Shown piece after piece: positions 1 to 9,344 of a stretch of 64,000 nt of DNA (its first letter is position 1; each line of letters opens with the position of its first letter). Both the position numbers and the translations under genes were made by a program. Origin of the DNA: Paenibacillus hunanensis (lineage in GTDB: Bacteria; Bacillota; Bacilli; Paenibacillales; Paenibacillaceae); the NCBI RefSeq assembly GCF_014645615.1, contig NZ_BMMB01000005.1, positions 310,001-374,000 of the forward strand, read 5' to 3'. The notes below the pieces were generated by a model, which worked only from the letters and a program-made list of their open reading frames with translations, was not told the DNA's origin and did no database searches.

Positions 1-2
1 CG

Positions 3-137
3 ATTCGGCAGGAGGGCTTTTTTTGGATCGATGGATACCGCTCTATGGTGGAACATGTACCATACTCATATCCCAGCTTGGATACCGATAAAACAAACAA
101 AGTGATGGGATGTTCCAGAACACTTGTTCCTGTATAA
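3..137 (+). CDS. Possible 3' end of a gene cut by the window edge
   Basis: One forward frame is open from the window edge to a TAA at 135-137 and would encode about 44 residues ending in CSRTLVPV. I do not recognise the protein. The other forward frames also stop early, so this is weak evidence. If real, it would be the gene just upstream of the DUF4132 operon. Confidence 0.25.
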   Translation: MRQEGFFWIDGYRSMVEHVPYSYPSLDTDKTNKVMGCSRTLVPV

Positions 138-138
138 T
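133..138 (+). promoter_or_regulatory. Candidate -10 box upstream of the DUF4132 operon
   Basis: A perfect TATAAT lies about 215 bases upstream of the first well-supported start codon of the operon (353). No good -35 hexamer is visible at 16-18 bases, so this is only a candidate. It would give a 5' leader of roughly 200 bases in which I see no recognisable riboswitch. Confidence 0.3.
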
Positions 139-352
139 TATTTGTGTTATGCTACATCTAACAGTAACATAGTGAGTAAGGAGCAGACCTACACGAAGCC
201 ATTATACATATAACTTGATCGATACCCGTCATGACATGATCCACGTCTGCGCCGACTATTACACACAATTCTGTTGCAGGATACAGCGACAGGCAAGTGC
301 ACACTTCAGAGAATATACATCGATCACATCTCATTACGTTAGGAGGGATATG

Positions 353-772
353 ATGAACATCCAGGTCACTGTCAAAAGTCCATCGCGCCGCCGCAGTAGC
401 TTGATGAATCAGACGACCACACTGGCAGGAGAACCCGCAACATTACAGGAGCTGCTCACGATGCTTGTACAGTCCAGTGTGAACGCATTTATCGAACGGC
501 AAAATACGGGCAATATACTGCCGTATCTGACCGAGCAGGAGGTACAGCAGAGTGCGGAGACAGGTAAAGTTGGCTTTGGGCGTGTAGAGGATACACGCAA
601 GCCGGATGAGCAAAAAGCGATTGATGCGGCACTGCTCGCATTCCAGGATGGACTGTATCGCGTATTTTTACGCGACGAGGAGCTGACCGAGCTGAATGCT
701 CCCTTATCGCTACAGGAGAACGATACACTGGTGCTTATTCGGCTAACGATGCTGGCTGGACGACTATGGTAG
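353..772 (+). CDS. Small unknown protein, first gene of DUF4132 operon
   Basis: A 139-residue protein I do not recognise by family. The start at 353 is chosen because AGGAGG (341-346) is six bases upstream; an ATG at 350 is too close. It opens with a strand-like stretch (MNIQVTVK), then a helix-like ATLQELLTMLVQS, a charged middle, and a C-terminal strand-like TLVLIRLTMLAGRLW. That order is loosely reminiscent of a beta-grasp or ubiquitin-like fold, but this is inference from pattern only. The next gene begins 28 bases downstream, and the set of four same-strand genes ends in one terminator, so it probably acts with the DUF4132 protein. Confidence 0.75.
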   Translation: MNIQVTVKSPSRRRSSLMNQTTTLAGEPATLQELLTMLVQSSVNAFIERQNTGNILPYLTEQEVQQSAETGKVGFGRVEDTRKPDEQKAIDAALLAFQDGLYRVFLRDEELTELNAPLSLQENDTLVLIRLTMLAGRLW

Positions 773-800
773 ACCATGAACGATAGGTGAGGAATATGCT

Positions 801-1133
801 ATGAACCGAAGACAACGACAGAAAATTGTGCCATCGACCTGGTTGATTGTTCATCGACAGACGGCACAGCAAGCATACTACTGCATTTATATGCTTGATT
901 GGAAGCGCAGAGCCTGCTTTAGCTGGGAGGAATGGACGAGCATATCGGAGCTGATGCAATTCCGCGTTCCTGTGCGTAGCAAGATTGGCGGACATCGCTA
1001 TACTTCACAACCCTGTGCCAAAATTGCTAAAAAGGCGATCTGGCTTCATGTGGATGAACAGCAGTATGAGCAGCTAGAACAATTATTTTATCGACCGATT
1101 TCCCATAAGCAATGGGCGAACTGGCTACAGTGA
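801..1133 (+). CDS. Small unknown protein, second gene of DUF4132 operon
   Basis: A 110-residue basic, tryptophan- and tyrosine-rich protein with no family I can name. A good ribosome binding site (GGTGAGGA, 786-793) precedes the ATG by seven bases. It has no signal peptide or membrane segment, so it should be cytoplasmic. It sits 28 bases after the previous gene and 65 bases before the large DUF4132 gene. Position is the only clue to its role: it is probably a partner or regulator of the large protein. The rather ordinary coding pattern and strong start make it a real gene rather than a chance frame. Confidence 0.7.
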   Translation: MNRRQRQKIVPSTWLIVHRQTAQQAYYCIYMLDWKRRACFSWEEWTSISELMQFRVPVRSKIGGHRYTSQPCAKIAKKAIWLHVDEQQYEQLEQLFYRPISHKQWANWLQ

Positions 1134-1198
1134 CTTTTCTATAAAGGTATCCCCACGCATCACTACAACCATCAAGTGAATCCGAGAGGAGCATTCCA

Positions 1199-4100
1199 AT
1201 GGCAAGAAGCTGGTATGAAATGACGGTAGAAGTGAAAGAAAGTTTTTACGAGATTAGTGATACATTACAAGGTGATGAGCAAAAGATCGCGGAGCTGTGC
1301 ATAAAGCTCATGCAAACGGTGTATGTAGCTAATAGTGAGGCATACGAGCCGCTATGCAAGAAGCTGGATGAATTAGCAGGTGGAGATGACGCACGCTTGT
1401 TTGATCCCCTTTTAACTGTAGCTGAGCGTCTGGCTGGCGCGGAGATCACCCCTCCATTACAGTATGTGATCCAGCATGCTACCGAATATCCATATAGCAT
1501 AGGGTATATGCGCAAACCATACCGCACACGTAATATCCAACTACATAAAGATCGAATCATTAGCAAAATCGGCTCCTTGCTGCGTCTGTATGGTGGCGGC
1601 TTTGATCTACATGAATATTTGCAGCAGCCGAATTATGAATGGCACAACATGCCTGACGAATTCGCGATTCCTGACCTGATCGCCTATGCGCTGGATGAAG
1701 GAGATACCACGGCACGTGGACTGCTGATGGATATTATTCATGGCGAGAATCAAGCAGTATTGCTCAAGCACTCTATGCTCAGAGGTATGCTGATGTCGCA
1801 CCAGCAGGATTGCTACAAGACCGTTGCCGATCTGCTGGTTGCTGCACGTCTACAGGAGGGCTTGCGCCAGACGATTGCCGAGATGATGGACGAAGGCACG
1901 ATCGAGTCGATGAATACGCTGCTGGGTACGATCATTGAGCATGATCTGATTCGTTATAGTGCTATCGTGCGTGCGCTGGATGTGTGGACAGGCATGAATC
2001 TGGAAGCCTCGCAGCAACGTGTAGCCCAGCAGGTGATCCAGTATGTATATGATGCGCTAAAGGACGATGCATTGCGTCAGGAATGGCTGACCAGCGAAAA
2101 TGCCAACCAGATCTATATCAGTCTCTGGGCAACCGCAGTACACGAAGAACTGGATCTGCCTGCACGCATCCAGACCGTAATTGACTCCGATATTCGTTAT
2201 CGCAAGCTGGTGGCGCTGTATGTGCTGGCGAACAGTCAGTATGATGAGCTACGATTCACGATTGCGCGCAAGCTACTGCATGAGCAGGAGCTGAATCCCG
2301 CTACCGATCCAGAGCTTGTGTATAGCGTGATGGTCAATTATGTGTACGGCTGTGAATTTGTCTGGGAGTACATTGATGATGCATTCAACTCCGAAAGAGT
2401 GATGAAAATTCGCCGCACACCAGCTTTAGAGGATCAGGCAGAGCGTGAGCGCGACTTTGCTCGTATTCGTACGCTATTACAAATGATGCCATCCAATGAG
2501 CTGTCTGGAACATCGGATACACTCACCTTCTCAAGCTACCATTTACACACCGATCTGCTGATGAACAAGTTGCTCTATCTGGCAAGCTATGAGCCTGATC
2601 CGGTGCGTATCTCGCAGATACTGGATATGAAGGATCGGATGTCTCCTGATCTGCGCGGTCAGATTCTGGAGTATGTCATCAAGGATGGCGAAGACCCGGC
2701 ACAGCGCCGTTTTGCACTGGATGCACTAAGCGACAAAAGTATGAGCAACCGTGAAAAAGCAGTGCGCTGCGCGACTAACTTCACACTGAACGACGAGGAA
2801 ATTCAGCGTTTTGAGGATTTATTCCGTCTGAAAACAGGCTCGCTGCGTCAGGGCGGCATCCGTATGCTGTTATCGCAGCCAGAGGAACGTCTGGAACCGG
2901 TAATTCCGCGTCTATTAAGCAGCAAAAATGAACTGCAACGTCTGGCTGGATTGGAGCTGTTGAATGAGCTGCAAGGAAAATCATCCAGACAGGAGCAATT
3001 TGCACGGCTGGTTCAAGCGGCAGCATCGTTAACCGAGCCAACTGCGAAGGAGCAGGTATTGCTGGATAAGCTTCAGGGTGAGCAGGAGGAATATACAGCT
3101 AGCAATGGTTTTGGACTGTATGATCCTAAGCAACCAGAGCCGTTTCTGAATCAGCCAGTAGATATCGGCAACTTTCATACGAAGAGCGATGTATTTACGA
3201 TGAAGCCAGAGCGAATCAAGCAGATTTTCCAGGAATTGAACGATCTCGTCTATGAGCATCGAGATGTGGAATATGAGGTTAACTACTCCAATAGTTTTAA
3301 ATATGAATTAATACTCGGTAATTCACTACAGGCACAAACATCCTTACCTCCATTTCAGCCTGTTCCAGAAACATATAACGAGCTGGATGACTTTCCAATG
3401 GCTGAGGTGTGGCGAAGTTATTTTAACAAGCTCAAGTTGACGCCAAATGAATTGCTACAACTGCAATTTCATATTCGTCTGGACAACTTGAAGGTTACAA
3501 TTCATAATGTGAGCTACTTCTGGCACTATCGTCAGTATTTCCCGAACAATGAGAATCTGCTGTCTGGTTGGCGTGAAGAATATATCAAGTCGGTGTACCC
3601 GGTTGATCAGATTCTGGATATTCAGCAGGCAAGAGAAAAGATACAATATCGCAATCATATTCAAAGCTTACTGACTGCACTGGCAGCTGAGATGCTAGAT
3701 CAGGAAGCCTATCATATTAGTAATCTGGCTATACATGAGCTCCTCCAATCTTTTCCGAAGGAACATTTGAAAAAGGAAGCCTTTGTTCTGAATCTGATGA
3801 TCCATCCATGGGTTGGTACCTTGACTCAACATCGAGTAAACGACGAATCGTTCAAGGAGCGCTTCCGCACATTATACGAGATTGAGCAAATGAGCAATGA
3901 ACTGGAGTATCTGCATGGCTCCAATACACTTGATGATTATGCGCGTGCGCATCAGATGGGTTTCATTAGCGATCAAACGATCTATCGGCTTGTAATGGAA
4001 GATTCTAAAAATCATCATCAATTTATGATGCATATGACGAGGAGGTATACCTCAACAAATGTGGTTGATCGCTTCCCGAATCTAGAACCGATACGCGACA

Positions 4101-6253
4101 ATATCATTGTGCGTGTGCTGGATATTGAGCTCAAGCGTGGCGAGTTACCAACACCCGTATCACCGATTGCTGCTAATATCGGAAACTTTTATGGCATGAA
4201 GTACTTCGTCTCCATTTTGACCCATTTGCAAAAGGAAACATTTGTACGTGGCTATATGTATGGTGGAAACTTTACCAAAAAAGAAATGTTCAGCTTCCTG
4301 CTCAAAAACTGCTACCCACTTGAGGGTGAGGACGAGACATTACTGGCAGAACTATTGCAAAGCCAGCCCGTATCCGAGCGTCGCCTGCTGGAAGCGGCCA
4401 TGTACGCACCACAGTGGTTAGAGATCGTAGCGAAATATCTAAACTGGAAAGGTCTGCGCAGTGCAGCATGGTACTTCCATGCTCATATTAACGAAACCTT
4501 CTCCGCTGAAAAGGAAACGATCGTCGCTCACTATTCGCCGATCACACCACAGCAGTTCAATGACGGCGCATTCGATCTGAACTGGTTCCTGCAAGCCTAC
4601 GACGAGCTTGGGGCCGAGCGATTCGCCATCCTGTACGACTGTGCCAAATATATATCCGGTGGTGCGAATCATCGCCGCAGTCAGCTGTTCGCCGATGCGG
4701 TACTCGGTAAGCTAGAGCTGGAAAAAACACAAAAGCAAGTCGCCGATAAACGCACCAAGGATCAGCTGCTCGCTTACAGCCTGATTCCACTGGCGTCCGG
4801 TGAGGCACGCGATACCGATCTGCGTGAGCGGTATGAATTTATTCAATTATTCCTGAAGCAGAGCAAGGCATTCGGTGCACAGCGCCGTGCTAGTGAGAGC
4901 ACTACAGCGGCGATTGCACTGGATAATCTGGCACGTAATGCAGGCTATGCCGATGTGACCCGTCTGACATGGGATCTGGAGGCACGCAAGCTGGACGAGC
5001 TGCTGTTCTATTTTAACGACTATGAGGTCGAGCCTGGCTTGCTCGTCCGTCTGGATATCGATAATGAAGGACAAACTAGCGTGCTCGCCTCCAAAGATGG
5101 CAAGCTGCTCAAATCCGTTCCTTCCCGATTGAATAAGGACGAGTATATCGTGAAGCTCAAAGAATTGAAGACCGATCTACGTGATCAATACAAGCGTGCT
5201 CGTCAGGAGCTGGAGCGCTCGATGATCAATGAAACTGCGTTCCGAGCAGAGGAAATCGTGAAGCTGCTGAACAATCCGGTGCTGGCACCATTGTTCAAGT
5301 CCCTCGTCTTCCGTAAAGTAGCAGACGGCAGTCTCGGTTACTTGTCCGAGGATGGAATGAGCCTGAACACTGCCTTTGCACCAGAGCCGACAACGTTGCA
5401 AGCAACAGATGAAGTGAATGTGGCACATCCTATTCATCTGTTCGAGAGTGGTCAATGGCAAGCATTCCAGCATGATGCATTGGAGCGTCAATTCTATGCC
5501 CAGCAAGCGGATCGTGCGGATCAGGTACGTCGTGAACCGTTCAAGCAGGTATTCCGTGAGCTGTATCTGCCGAATGCCGATGAGAAGGCAAGTGGCATCA
5601 TTTCCCGTCGTTATGCCGGGCATCAGGTACAGCCGAGCAAGACGAGTGCGCTGCTACGTGGGCGTGGCTGGACAGTGAGCTATGAGGAAGGGCTACAAAA
5701 GGTAGATTACAAGCATAATCTGATCGCCAGCATCTATGCACTGGCTGACTGGTTCTCTCCTGCGGATACCGAAGCGCCTACGCTGGAGACGGTGCAGTTC
5801 CATGACCGCTCCACGTATAAGCCAATTCCGCTGGAGGATGTACCACCGATCGTATTCTCAGAGGTGATGCGTGATCTGGATCTGGTCGTGAGCGTCGCTC
5901 ATGTCGGCGGCGTTGATCCAGAAGCCAGTCTGACAACCATCGAGCTACGCCGTGTGATCGTTGAAGAAACGACTCGTTTGTTAAAGCTGGATAATGTGAA
6001 GATCGATCGTAATCATGCAATGATTCAAGGTAAACTAGGCGAATACAATGTTCACCTTGGTAGTGCGATCGTGCACAAGCAAACCGTTGGAGCGATTCAT
6101 ATTGTGCCCGTTCATTCCCAGCACCGCGGTCGCCTGTTCCTGCCGTTTCTGGACGAGGATCCACGTACCGCAGAGATTGTGTCCAAAATTCTGCTACTGG
6201 CAGAGGATCAGAAGATCAAAGATCCGCAGATTTTGGAGCAGCTGCGGCAATAA
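1199..6253 (+). CDS. Giant DUF4132 domain protein (MolR/YehI-related)
   Basis: A 1684-residue soluble protein. The first roughly 1200 residues are leucine-rich helical sequence with a HEAT-like look. A DUF4132 signature follows at about 1215-1400 (KAFGAQRRASES, then LDNLARNAGYADVTRLTWDLEA). The last about 110 residues (KLGEYNVHLGSAIVH region) match the C-terminal module I know from DUF4132 proteins as DUF7737. Related E. coli proteins are MolR and YehI, whose molecular function is not established; in enterobacteria such genes lie near MoxR AAA+ and VWA genes. The start has GAGAGGA eight bases upstream. The stop overlaps the ribosome binding site of the next gene, suggesting translational coupling. 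Function is unknown; a scaffold or regulator role is inference. Confidence 0.88.
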   Translation: MARSWYEMTVEVKESFYEISDTLQGDEQKIAELCIKLMQTVYVANSEAYEPLCKKLDELAGGDDARLFDPLLTVAERLAGAEITPPLQYVIQHATEYPYSIGYMRKPYRTRNIQLHKDRIISKIGSLLRLYGGGFDLHEYLQQPNYEWHNMPDEFAIPDLIAYALDEGDTTARGLLMDIIHGENQAVLLKHSMLRGMLMSHQQDCYKTVADLLVAARLQEGLRQTIAEMMDEGTIESMNTLLGTIIEHDLIRYSAIVRALDVWTGMNLEASQQRVAQQVIQYVYDALKDDALRQEWLTSENANQIYISLWATAVHEELDLPARIQTVIDSDIRYRKLVALYVLANSQYDELRFTIARKLLHEQELNPATDPELVYSVMVNYVYGCEFVWEYIDDAFNSERVMKIRRTPALEDQAERERDFARIRTLLQMMPSNELSGTSDTLTFSSYHLHTDLLMNKLLYLASYEPDPVRISQILDMKDRMSPDLRGQILEYVIKDGEDPAQRRFALDALSDKSMSNREKAVRCATNFTLNDEEIQRFEDLFRLKTGSLRQGGIRMLLSQPEERLEPVIPRLLSSKNELQRLAGLELLNELQGKSSRQEQFARLVQAAASLTEPTAKEQVLLDKLQGEQEEYTASNGFGLYDPKQPEPFLNQPVDIGNFHTKSDVFTMKPERIKQIFQELNDLVYEHRDVEYEVNYSNSFKYELILGNSLQAQTSLPPFQPVPETYNELDDFPMAEVWRSYFNKLKLTPNELLQLQFHIRLDNLKVTIHNVSYFWHYRQYFPNNENLLSGWREEYIKSVYPVDQILDIQQAREKIQYRNHIQSLLTALAAEMLDQEAYHISNLAIHELLQSFPKEHLKKEAFVLNLMIHPWVGTLTQHRVNDESFKERFRTLYEIEQMSNELEYLHGSNTLDDYARAHQMGFISDQTIYRLVMEDSKNHHQFMMHMTRRYTSTNVVDRFPNLEPIRDNIIVRVLDIELKRGELPTPVSPIAANIGNFYGMKYFVSILTHLQKETFVRGYMYGGNFTKKEMFSFLLKNCYPLEGEDETLLAELLQSQPVSERRLLEAAMYAPQWLEIVAKYLNWKGLRSAAWYFHAHINETFSAEKETIVAHYSPITPQQFNDGAFDLNWFLQAYDELGAERFAILYDCAKYISGGANHRRSQLFADAVLGKLELEKTQKQVADKRTKDQLLAYSLIPLASGEARDTDLRERYEFIQLFLKQSKAFGAQRRASESTTAAIALDNLARNAGYADVTRLTWDLEARKLDELLFYFNDYEVEPGLLVRLDIDNEGQTSVLASKDGKLLKSVPSRLNKDEYIVKLKELKTDLRDQYKRARQELERSMINETAFRAEEIVKLLNNPVLAPLFKSLVFRKVADGSLGYLSEDGMSLNTAFAPEPTTLQATDEVNVAHPIHLFESGQWQAFQHDALERQFYAQQADRADQVRREPFKQVFRELYLPNADEKASGIISRRYAGHQVQPSKTSALLRGRGWTVSYEEGLQKVDYKHNLIASIYALADWFSPADTEAPTLETVQFHDRSTYKPIPLEDVPPIVFSEVMRDLDLVVSVAHVGGVDPEASLTTIELRRVIVEETTRLLKLDNVKIDRNHAMIQGKLGEYNVHLGSAIVHKQTVGAIHIVPVHSQHRGRLFLPFLDEDPRTAEIVSKILLLAEDQKIKDPQILEQLRQ

Positions 6254-6265
6254 GGAGACAAACCC

Positions 6266-6739
6266 ATGAATCTCTATTGTCAGAGTGTATTTCAGCAGAT
6301 GGATATGGCTATCGATTCGGTATTACAACTGATCGGCACCCTGCGAGAAGAGGATTTAGCATTTCGCCCTACGGCTAATAAAATGTCAGTGGGCGAGCTG
6401 CTTGCTCATCTGGCGGTGCTCTGCGAAGCCGACTATCGTATCGGAGCGGGCGCTTCGGAGGAAGAAATGGATCTTTTTTATGAGCAAAGTGAGCCCGCTA
6501 TGAACCGCAAAGCACTTCAACACGCATTAACGATGCATTATGCTGCGCTCAAGCAAGGCATTGCTGGTTTGAGTGATGAAGAGCTGTTCATACGTACGAC
6601 TGCATTCTGGGGCGGCAACCATTCACGATTTGAATGGTTGCTCGATACGCAGGCGCACTTCTACCATCATCGCGGACAGCTTCATGCGATGCTCGTTCAT
6701 AGCTTGAAGCATGATCCAGGGGTTCGTTTGTTTGAATAG
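6266..6739 (+). CDS. DinB-fold family protein
   Basis: A 157-residue protein of the DinB/YfiT-like four-helix superfamily, which are usually metal-dependent thiol transferases or of unknown function. Histidines in the expected places are visible: one in ELLAHLAVL near residue 48 and two in QAHFYHHRGQLHAML near residues 132-137, where the family's metal triad sits. Its AAGGAG overlaps the stop codon of the DUF4132 gene, and the gap is only 12 bases, so it is the last gene of that operon. A strong terminator follows. Substrate and thiol partner (for example bacillithiol) cannot be told from sequence. Confidence 0.85.
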   Translation: MNLYCQSVFQQMDMAIDSVLQLIGTLREEDLAFRPTANKMSVGELLAHLAVLCEADYRIGAGASEEEMDLFYEQSEPAMNRKALQHALTMHYAALKQGIAGLSDEELFIRTTAFWGGNHSRFEWLLDTQAHFYHHRGQLHAMLVHSLKHDPGVRLFE

Positions 6740-6768
6740 AATTCGTACCACCAACCTGCACCCTAACA

Positions 6769-6812
6769 AAACTCCAGCGACTGTCTGTAGATGACAATCG
6801 CTGGAGTTTTTT
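6769..6812 (+). terminator. Terminator of the DUF4132 operon
   Basis: Inverted repeat AACTCCAGCGA / TCGCTGGAGTT with a 17-18 base loop, followed by TTTTTT. It closes the forward operon. Confidence 0.85.
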
Positions 6813-6948
6813 ATTTATGGGCTATTTAGGTTGTTTATGTGCTATTTGCTTTTCATTCATATAAAGAAATCATACGTGTATACAGAGAGATTATAGGCTT
6901 GGCTACAATGCTGGGGACATAGATGATAGACATTACTATAGCCAGGCA

Positions 6949-8151
6949 TCACAGCTCATACTCATTCCACACCATCACTGCGGCTCCGGTAGATACGGCG
7001 GTTTCCTGCAATATGCCCCGTGAGAACTCCGGATGGTAGCTGCCGGAATAATAAATATTTTGTTCAGCGACCGAAATCGCTGTGTTATAAAATAGATCAC
7101 CTGCACTGATCATCACGCCGCCCAGAATAATCTGCTCCGGGTGAAGTACATTGATCAGATTCGCCAGCCCGATCCCGAGATAGGCTGCCGATTGGGCGAA
7201 AATCTCCCGTACATATTCATTGCCTGACTCCAGCGCCTGCACAATCGTGGCAAAATTAATCGCTTCTGGCTTGATCGCCAGACTCCCGCCGCCCCAGTGC
7301 TCCCGATTCATTTTACTGCGTGCGCGTACCTGCTGCTCCACCGCCTGTACCGAAGCAAAAGCTTCCAATGCCCCATAGTTCCCGGTGCCATGCAGACGTG
7401 GGCCATCCGTTTGAATAATCATTTGCCCGATCGAGCCTTCCATATCAACTGCACCGTGTACAATTTGTCCGTTCGATAGCATAGCAGAGCGCAGGCCTGT
7501 ACCGACATGCACATACAGCATATGCCGAATATGCTCGCTGCGTACCATCCAGTGCTCCCCGATCAGCGCTGTGTTGGCGCCATTTTCTACGATAACTGGC
7601 AGGCTCGTTACTTCTTCCAGCCACTGACGTAGCGGCACATCATTCCAGCCCGAAGCTGCAAAATAAAGCGGGTTTAGAATGCGCCCCTGCTCCCGACTTA
7701 GCGGCCCAACCGCACCAACTCCCAGACCAAGCACATGGTCCGCAGGAATACGATGGCGCTCCAGCAACTCGCGTACCTTCTTACCGACATGCTGAGTCAG
7801 ACGCTGTGGTGTCATCTGCTCATCCATATTCCAGCGCACCAGCTCCAGCGGTCTCATTTCCATATCGTATAAACCCAGCACCGAATAGATGCGAGAGATG
7901 TCCAAGCCAAATATATACCGATGTCCCGGATTAATCTGATACAAAATCGGTCTGCGTCCCCCGGTCGACTGCCCGAAGCCGGATTCCATAATCCAGCCTT
8001 CACGCGACAGCTCATCCAGCAACCGGGTCAGACTGCTACTCGTCAACTGGAATTGCTCCATGATCTCTGCCTTCGAAATATCTCGCTGCGCAGCAATGCG
8101 ATCGTATACCGCTTTTTTGACGGACGGCATCCCTTTAAACTGTTTAGCCAT
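6949..8151 (-). CDS. ROK-family transcriptional regulator (NagC/XylR type)
   Basis: A 400-residue ROK repressor: winged-helix DNA-binding region at about 14-65 (ISKAEIMEQFQLTSSSLTRLLDELSR), then a sugar-kinase-like effector domain starting FGLDISR with a GLGVGAVGPL segment. Such proteins bind a sugar or sugar phosphate and repress transport or catabolic genes. Odd points: the usual zinc motif CxCGxxGCxE is replaced by RLHGTGNYGALE, so all three cysteines are gone, and the kinase Asp of the END motif is Gly (VENGANTAL). It is therefore unlikely to be a kinase and probably lacks the structural zinc. It stands alone on its strand; its target is unknown. The start ATG at 8151 has a GGTGGGG upstream. 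Confidence 0.88.
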   Translation of the reverse strand: MAKQFKGMPSVKKAVYDRIAAQRDISKAEIMEQFQLTSSSLTRLLDELSREGWIMESGFGQSTGGRRPILYQINPGHRYIFGLDISRIYSVLGLYDMEMRPLELVRWNMDEQMTPQRLTQHVGKKVRELLERHRIPADHVLGLGVGAVGPLSREQGRILNPLYFAASGWNDVPLRQWLEEVTSLPVIVENGANTALIGEHWMVRSEHIRHMLYVHVGTGLRSAMLSNGQIVHGAVDMEGSIGQMIIQTDGPRLHGTGNYGALEAFASVQAVEQQVRARSKMNREHWGGGSLAIKPEAINFATIVQALESGNEYVREIFAQSAAYLGIGLANLINVLHPEQIILGGVMISAGDLFYNTAISVAEQNIYYSGSYHPEFSRGILQETAVSTGAAVMVWNEYEL

Positions 8152-8260
8152 ATCGCCCCACCATTTCCTATAATTCTGATCGGAATTGTTTTAACTATTA
8201 TATCCGCTTTTGAATGGGAATGCTATGGATTTATGTCATTTATTTAGTTGTTTACCAGCG

Positions 8261-8776
8261 TTATATTGGCTCCTCGGCATGCTTAGCTCCGCTATCGTTA
8301 CTCTGGTCTGGATCGGTGGCATGAAGGAGACGATGGCTTTGCTGCATAATTTCAGCATGGGCAAAGTAGGTGTACACCCGATTCGGTTCATCCTTAAATA
8401 TGACCTCGACATAAAAGCTAGGTAGCATAATGCCCCATATTCCCTGGATGGAAGCGATCTGCTCTGGCTTGTAATGCTTTTGCTGGATTAAATATGTATG
8501 TACACGCTCGGCAAACACTTGCTTTTGATACTGCACGGCGACAAATGGCGAAGCAGCACCGACGACGATCAGGATGGCTAATAGAGTGGTGAGTAGGCGA
8601 CGGATAATCCAGCGAGGACGTGAGCTACGTGGATGGTGAGAGTTTGAGTCCGAGGTTGCGTGGTCGATAGCAGGTGAAGATGTAGTTGAATTGAATAATT
8701 GGGTCTGTTCTGATGTAGAGGAAGTAGGGGGATGAGACGACGATACATTCGGTTTTGAAGATAGTTTGGATGACAT
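8261..8776 (-). CDS. DUF3139-like single-pass membrane protein
   Basis: A 171-residue protein. I chose the start at 8776, where GGAGGT lies seven bases upstream, over a longer frame starting at 8944. The first about 55 residues are Ser/Thr/His/Pro-rich and low-complexity. A basic stretch (RPRWIIRR) precedes a membrane segment (LLTTLLAILIVVGAASPFVAV). The outer part (YLIQQKHYKPEQIASIQGIWG, then FYVEVIFKDEPNRVYTYFA) resembles the DUF3139 family of small Bacillota membrane proteins of unknown role. The unusual point is the long disordered cytoplasmic N terminus. Single gene with no obvious operon partner. Confidence 0.7.
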   Translation of the reverse strand: MSSKLSSKPNVSSSHPPTSSTSEQTQLFNSTTSSPAIDHATSDSNSHHPRSSRPRWIIRRLLTTLLAILIVVGAASPFVAVQYQKQVFAERVHTYLIQQKHYKPEQIASIQGIWGIMLPSFYVEVIFKDEPNRVYTYFAHAEIMQQSHRLLHATDPDQSNDSGAKHAEEPI

Positions 8777-9023
8777 GATGATGACCTCCATTGTGGGTAT
8801 GGCATGAATTAATAATGTATGTAGGGCAGGATGTGAGATGTCGGATGTATGTTCTAAAAGACTATCATAGTACGAAGTTACATAAAATTCCAGATTGTAT
8901 TTGTAGCCTGTATCATCTGTAGATTGGTAAATGATCGATATCATCCTATCTCATGCAGGCGCTTTAATTTTGGTACGTAGTATGGGGTACTCCTTTTTTA
9001 TTCCCTGTCCTCTATTCTCTATG

Positions 9024-9086
9024 CTTCGTTCTTCGTTCTTCGTTCTTCGTTCTTCGTTCTTCGTTCTTCGTTCTTCGTTCTTCGTT
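9024..9086. repeat. Tandem array: nine perfect copies of CTTCGTT
   Basis: Nine perfect 7-bp units run from 9024 to 9086, with a partial unit after them. The array is intergenic, just ahead of a bidirectional terminator hairpin. Perfect identity of all units suggests recent expansion by slippage. Confidence 0.97.
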
Positions 9087-9119
9087 CTAAAGGGGTAACG
9101 ACATCCAGACAAGCATGAA

Positions 9120-9164
9120 ACACCAAAAAAGCCACTATCATCGGGATAGTCGCTTTTTTGGTGT
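9120..9164. terminator. Bidirectional terminator hairpin
   Basis: ACACCAAAAAAGC and GCTTTTTTGGTGT flank an inner GACTATCC-like stem, giving a long A/T-ended hairpin usable in both directions. On the reverse strand it serves the YwnB-like gene ending at 9345, although a small possible frame lies between. Confidence 0.75.
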
Positions 9165-9214
9165 ATTTATTTTATGGATTGCAGAGGGAGCGTTCGTATA
9201 CGTTTTATCCGTTT

Positions 9215-9322
9215 ATGGTTGATCAGATCAACGGAATTTACTTGAACACTCCGGAGTCACAATCACTGATCGATCTTGTGTATCGATCTTACGAAGACCG
9301 ACTTACCGATAACGATTTGTAG
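9215..9322 (+). pseudogene. Possible small protein or gene remnant
   Basis: A forward frame from ATG 9215 (or TTG 9179) to TAG 9320-9322 encodes 35-47 residues ending SLIDLVYRSYEDRLTDNDL, which reads like a true protein C terminus rather than random sequence. There is no convincing ribosome binding site and a terminator hairpin lies just upstream, so it may be the tail of a lost gene. I do not recognise it. Confidence 0.3.
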
Positions 9323-9344
9323 CTTAGTTCTAACAACTCGTAGC

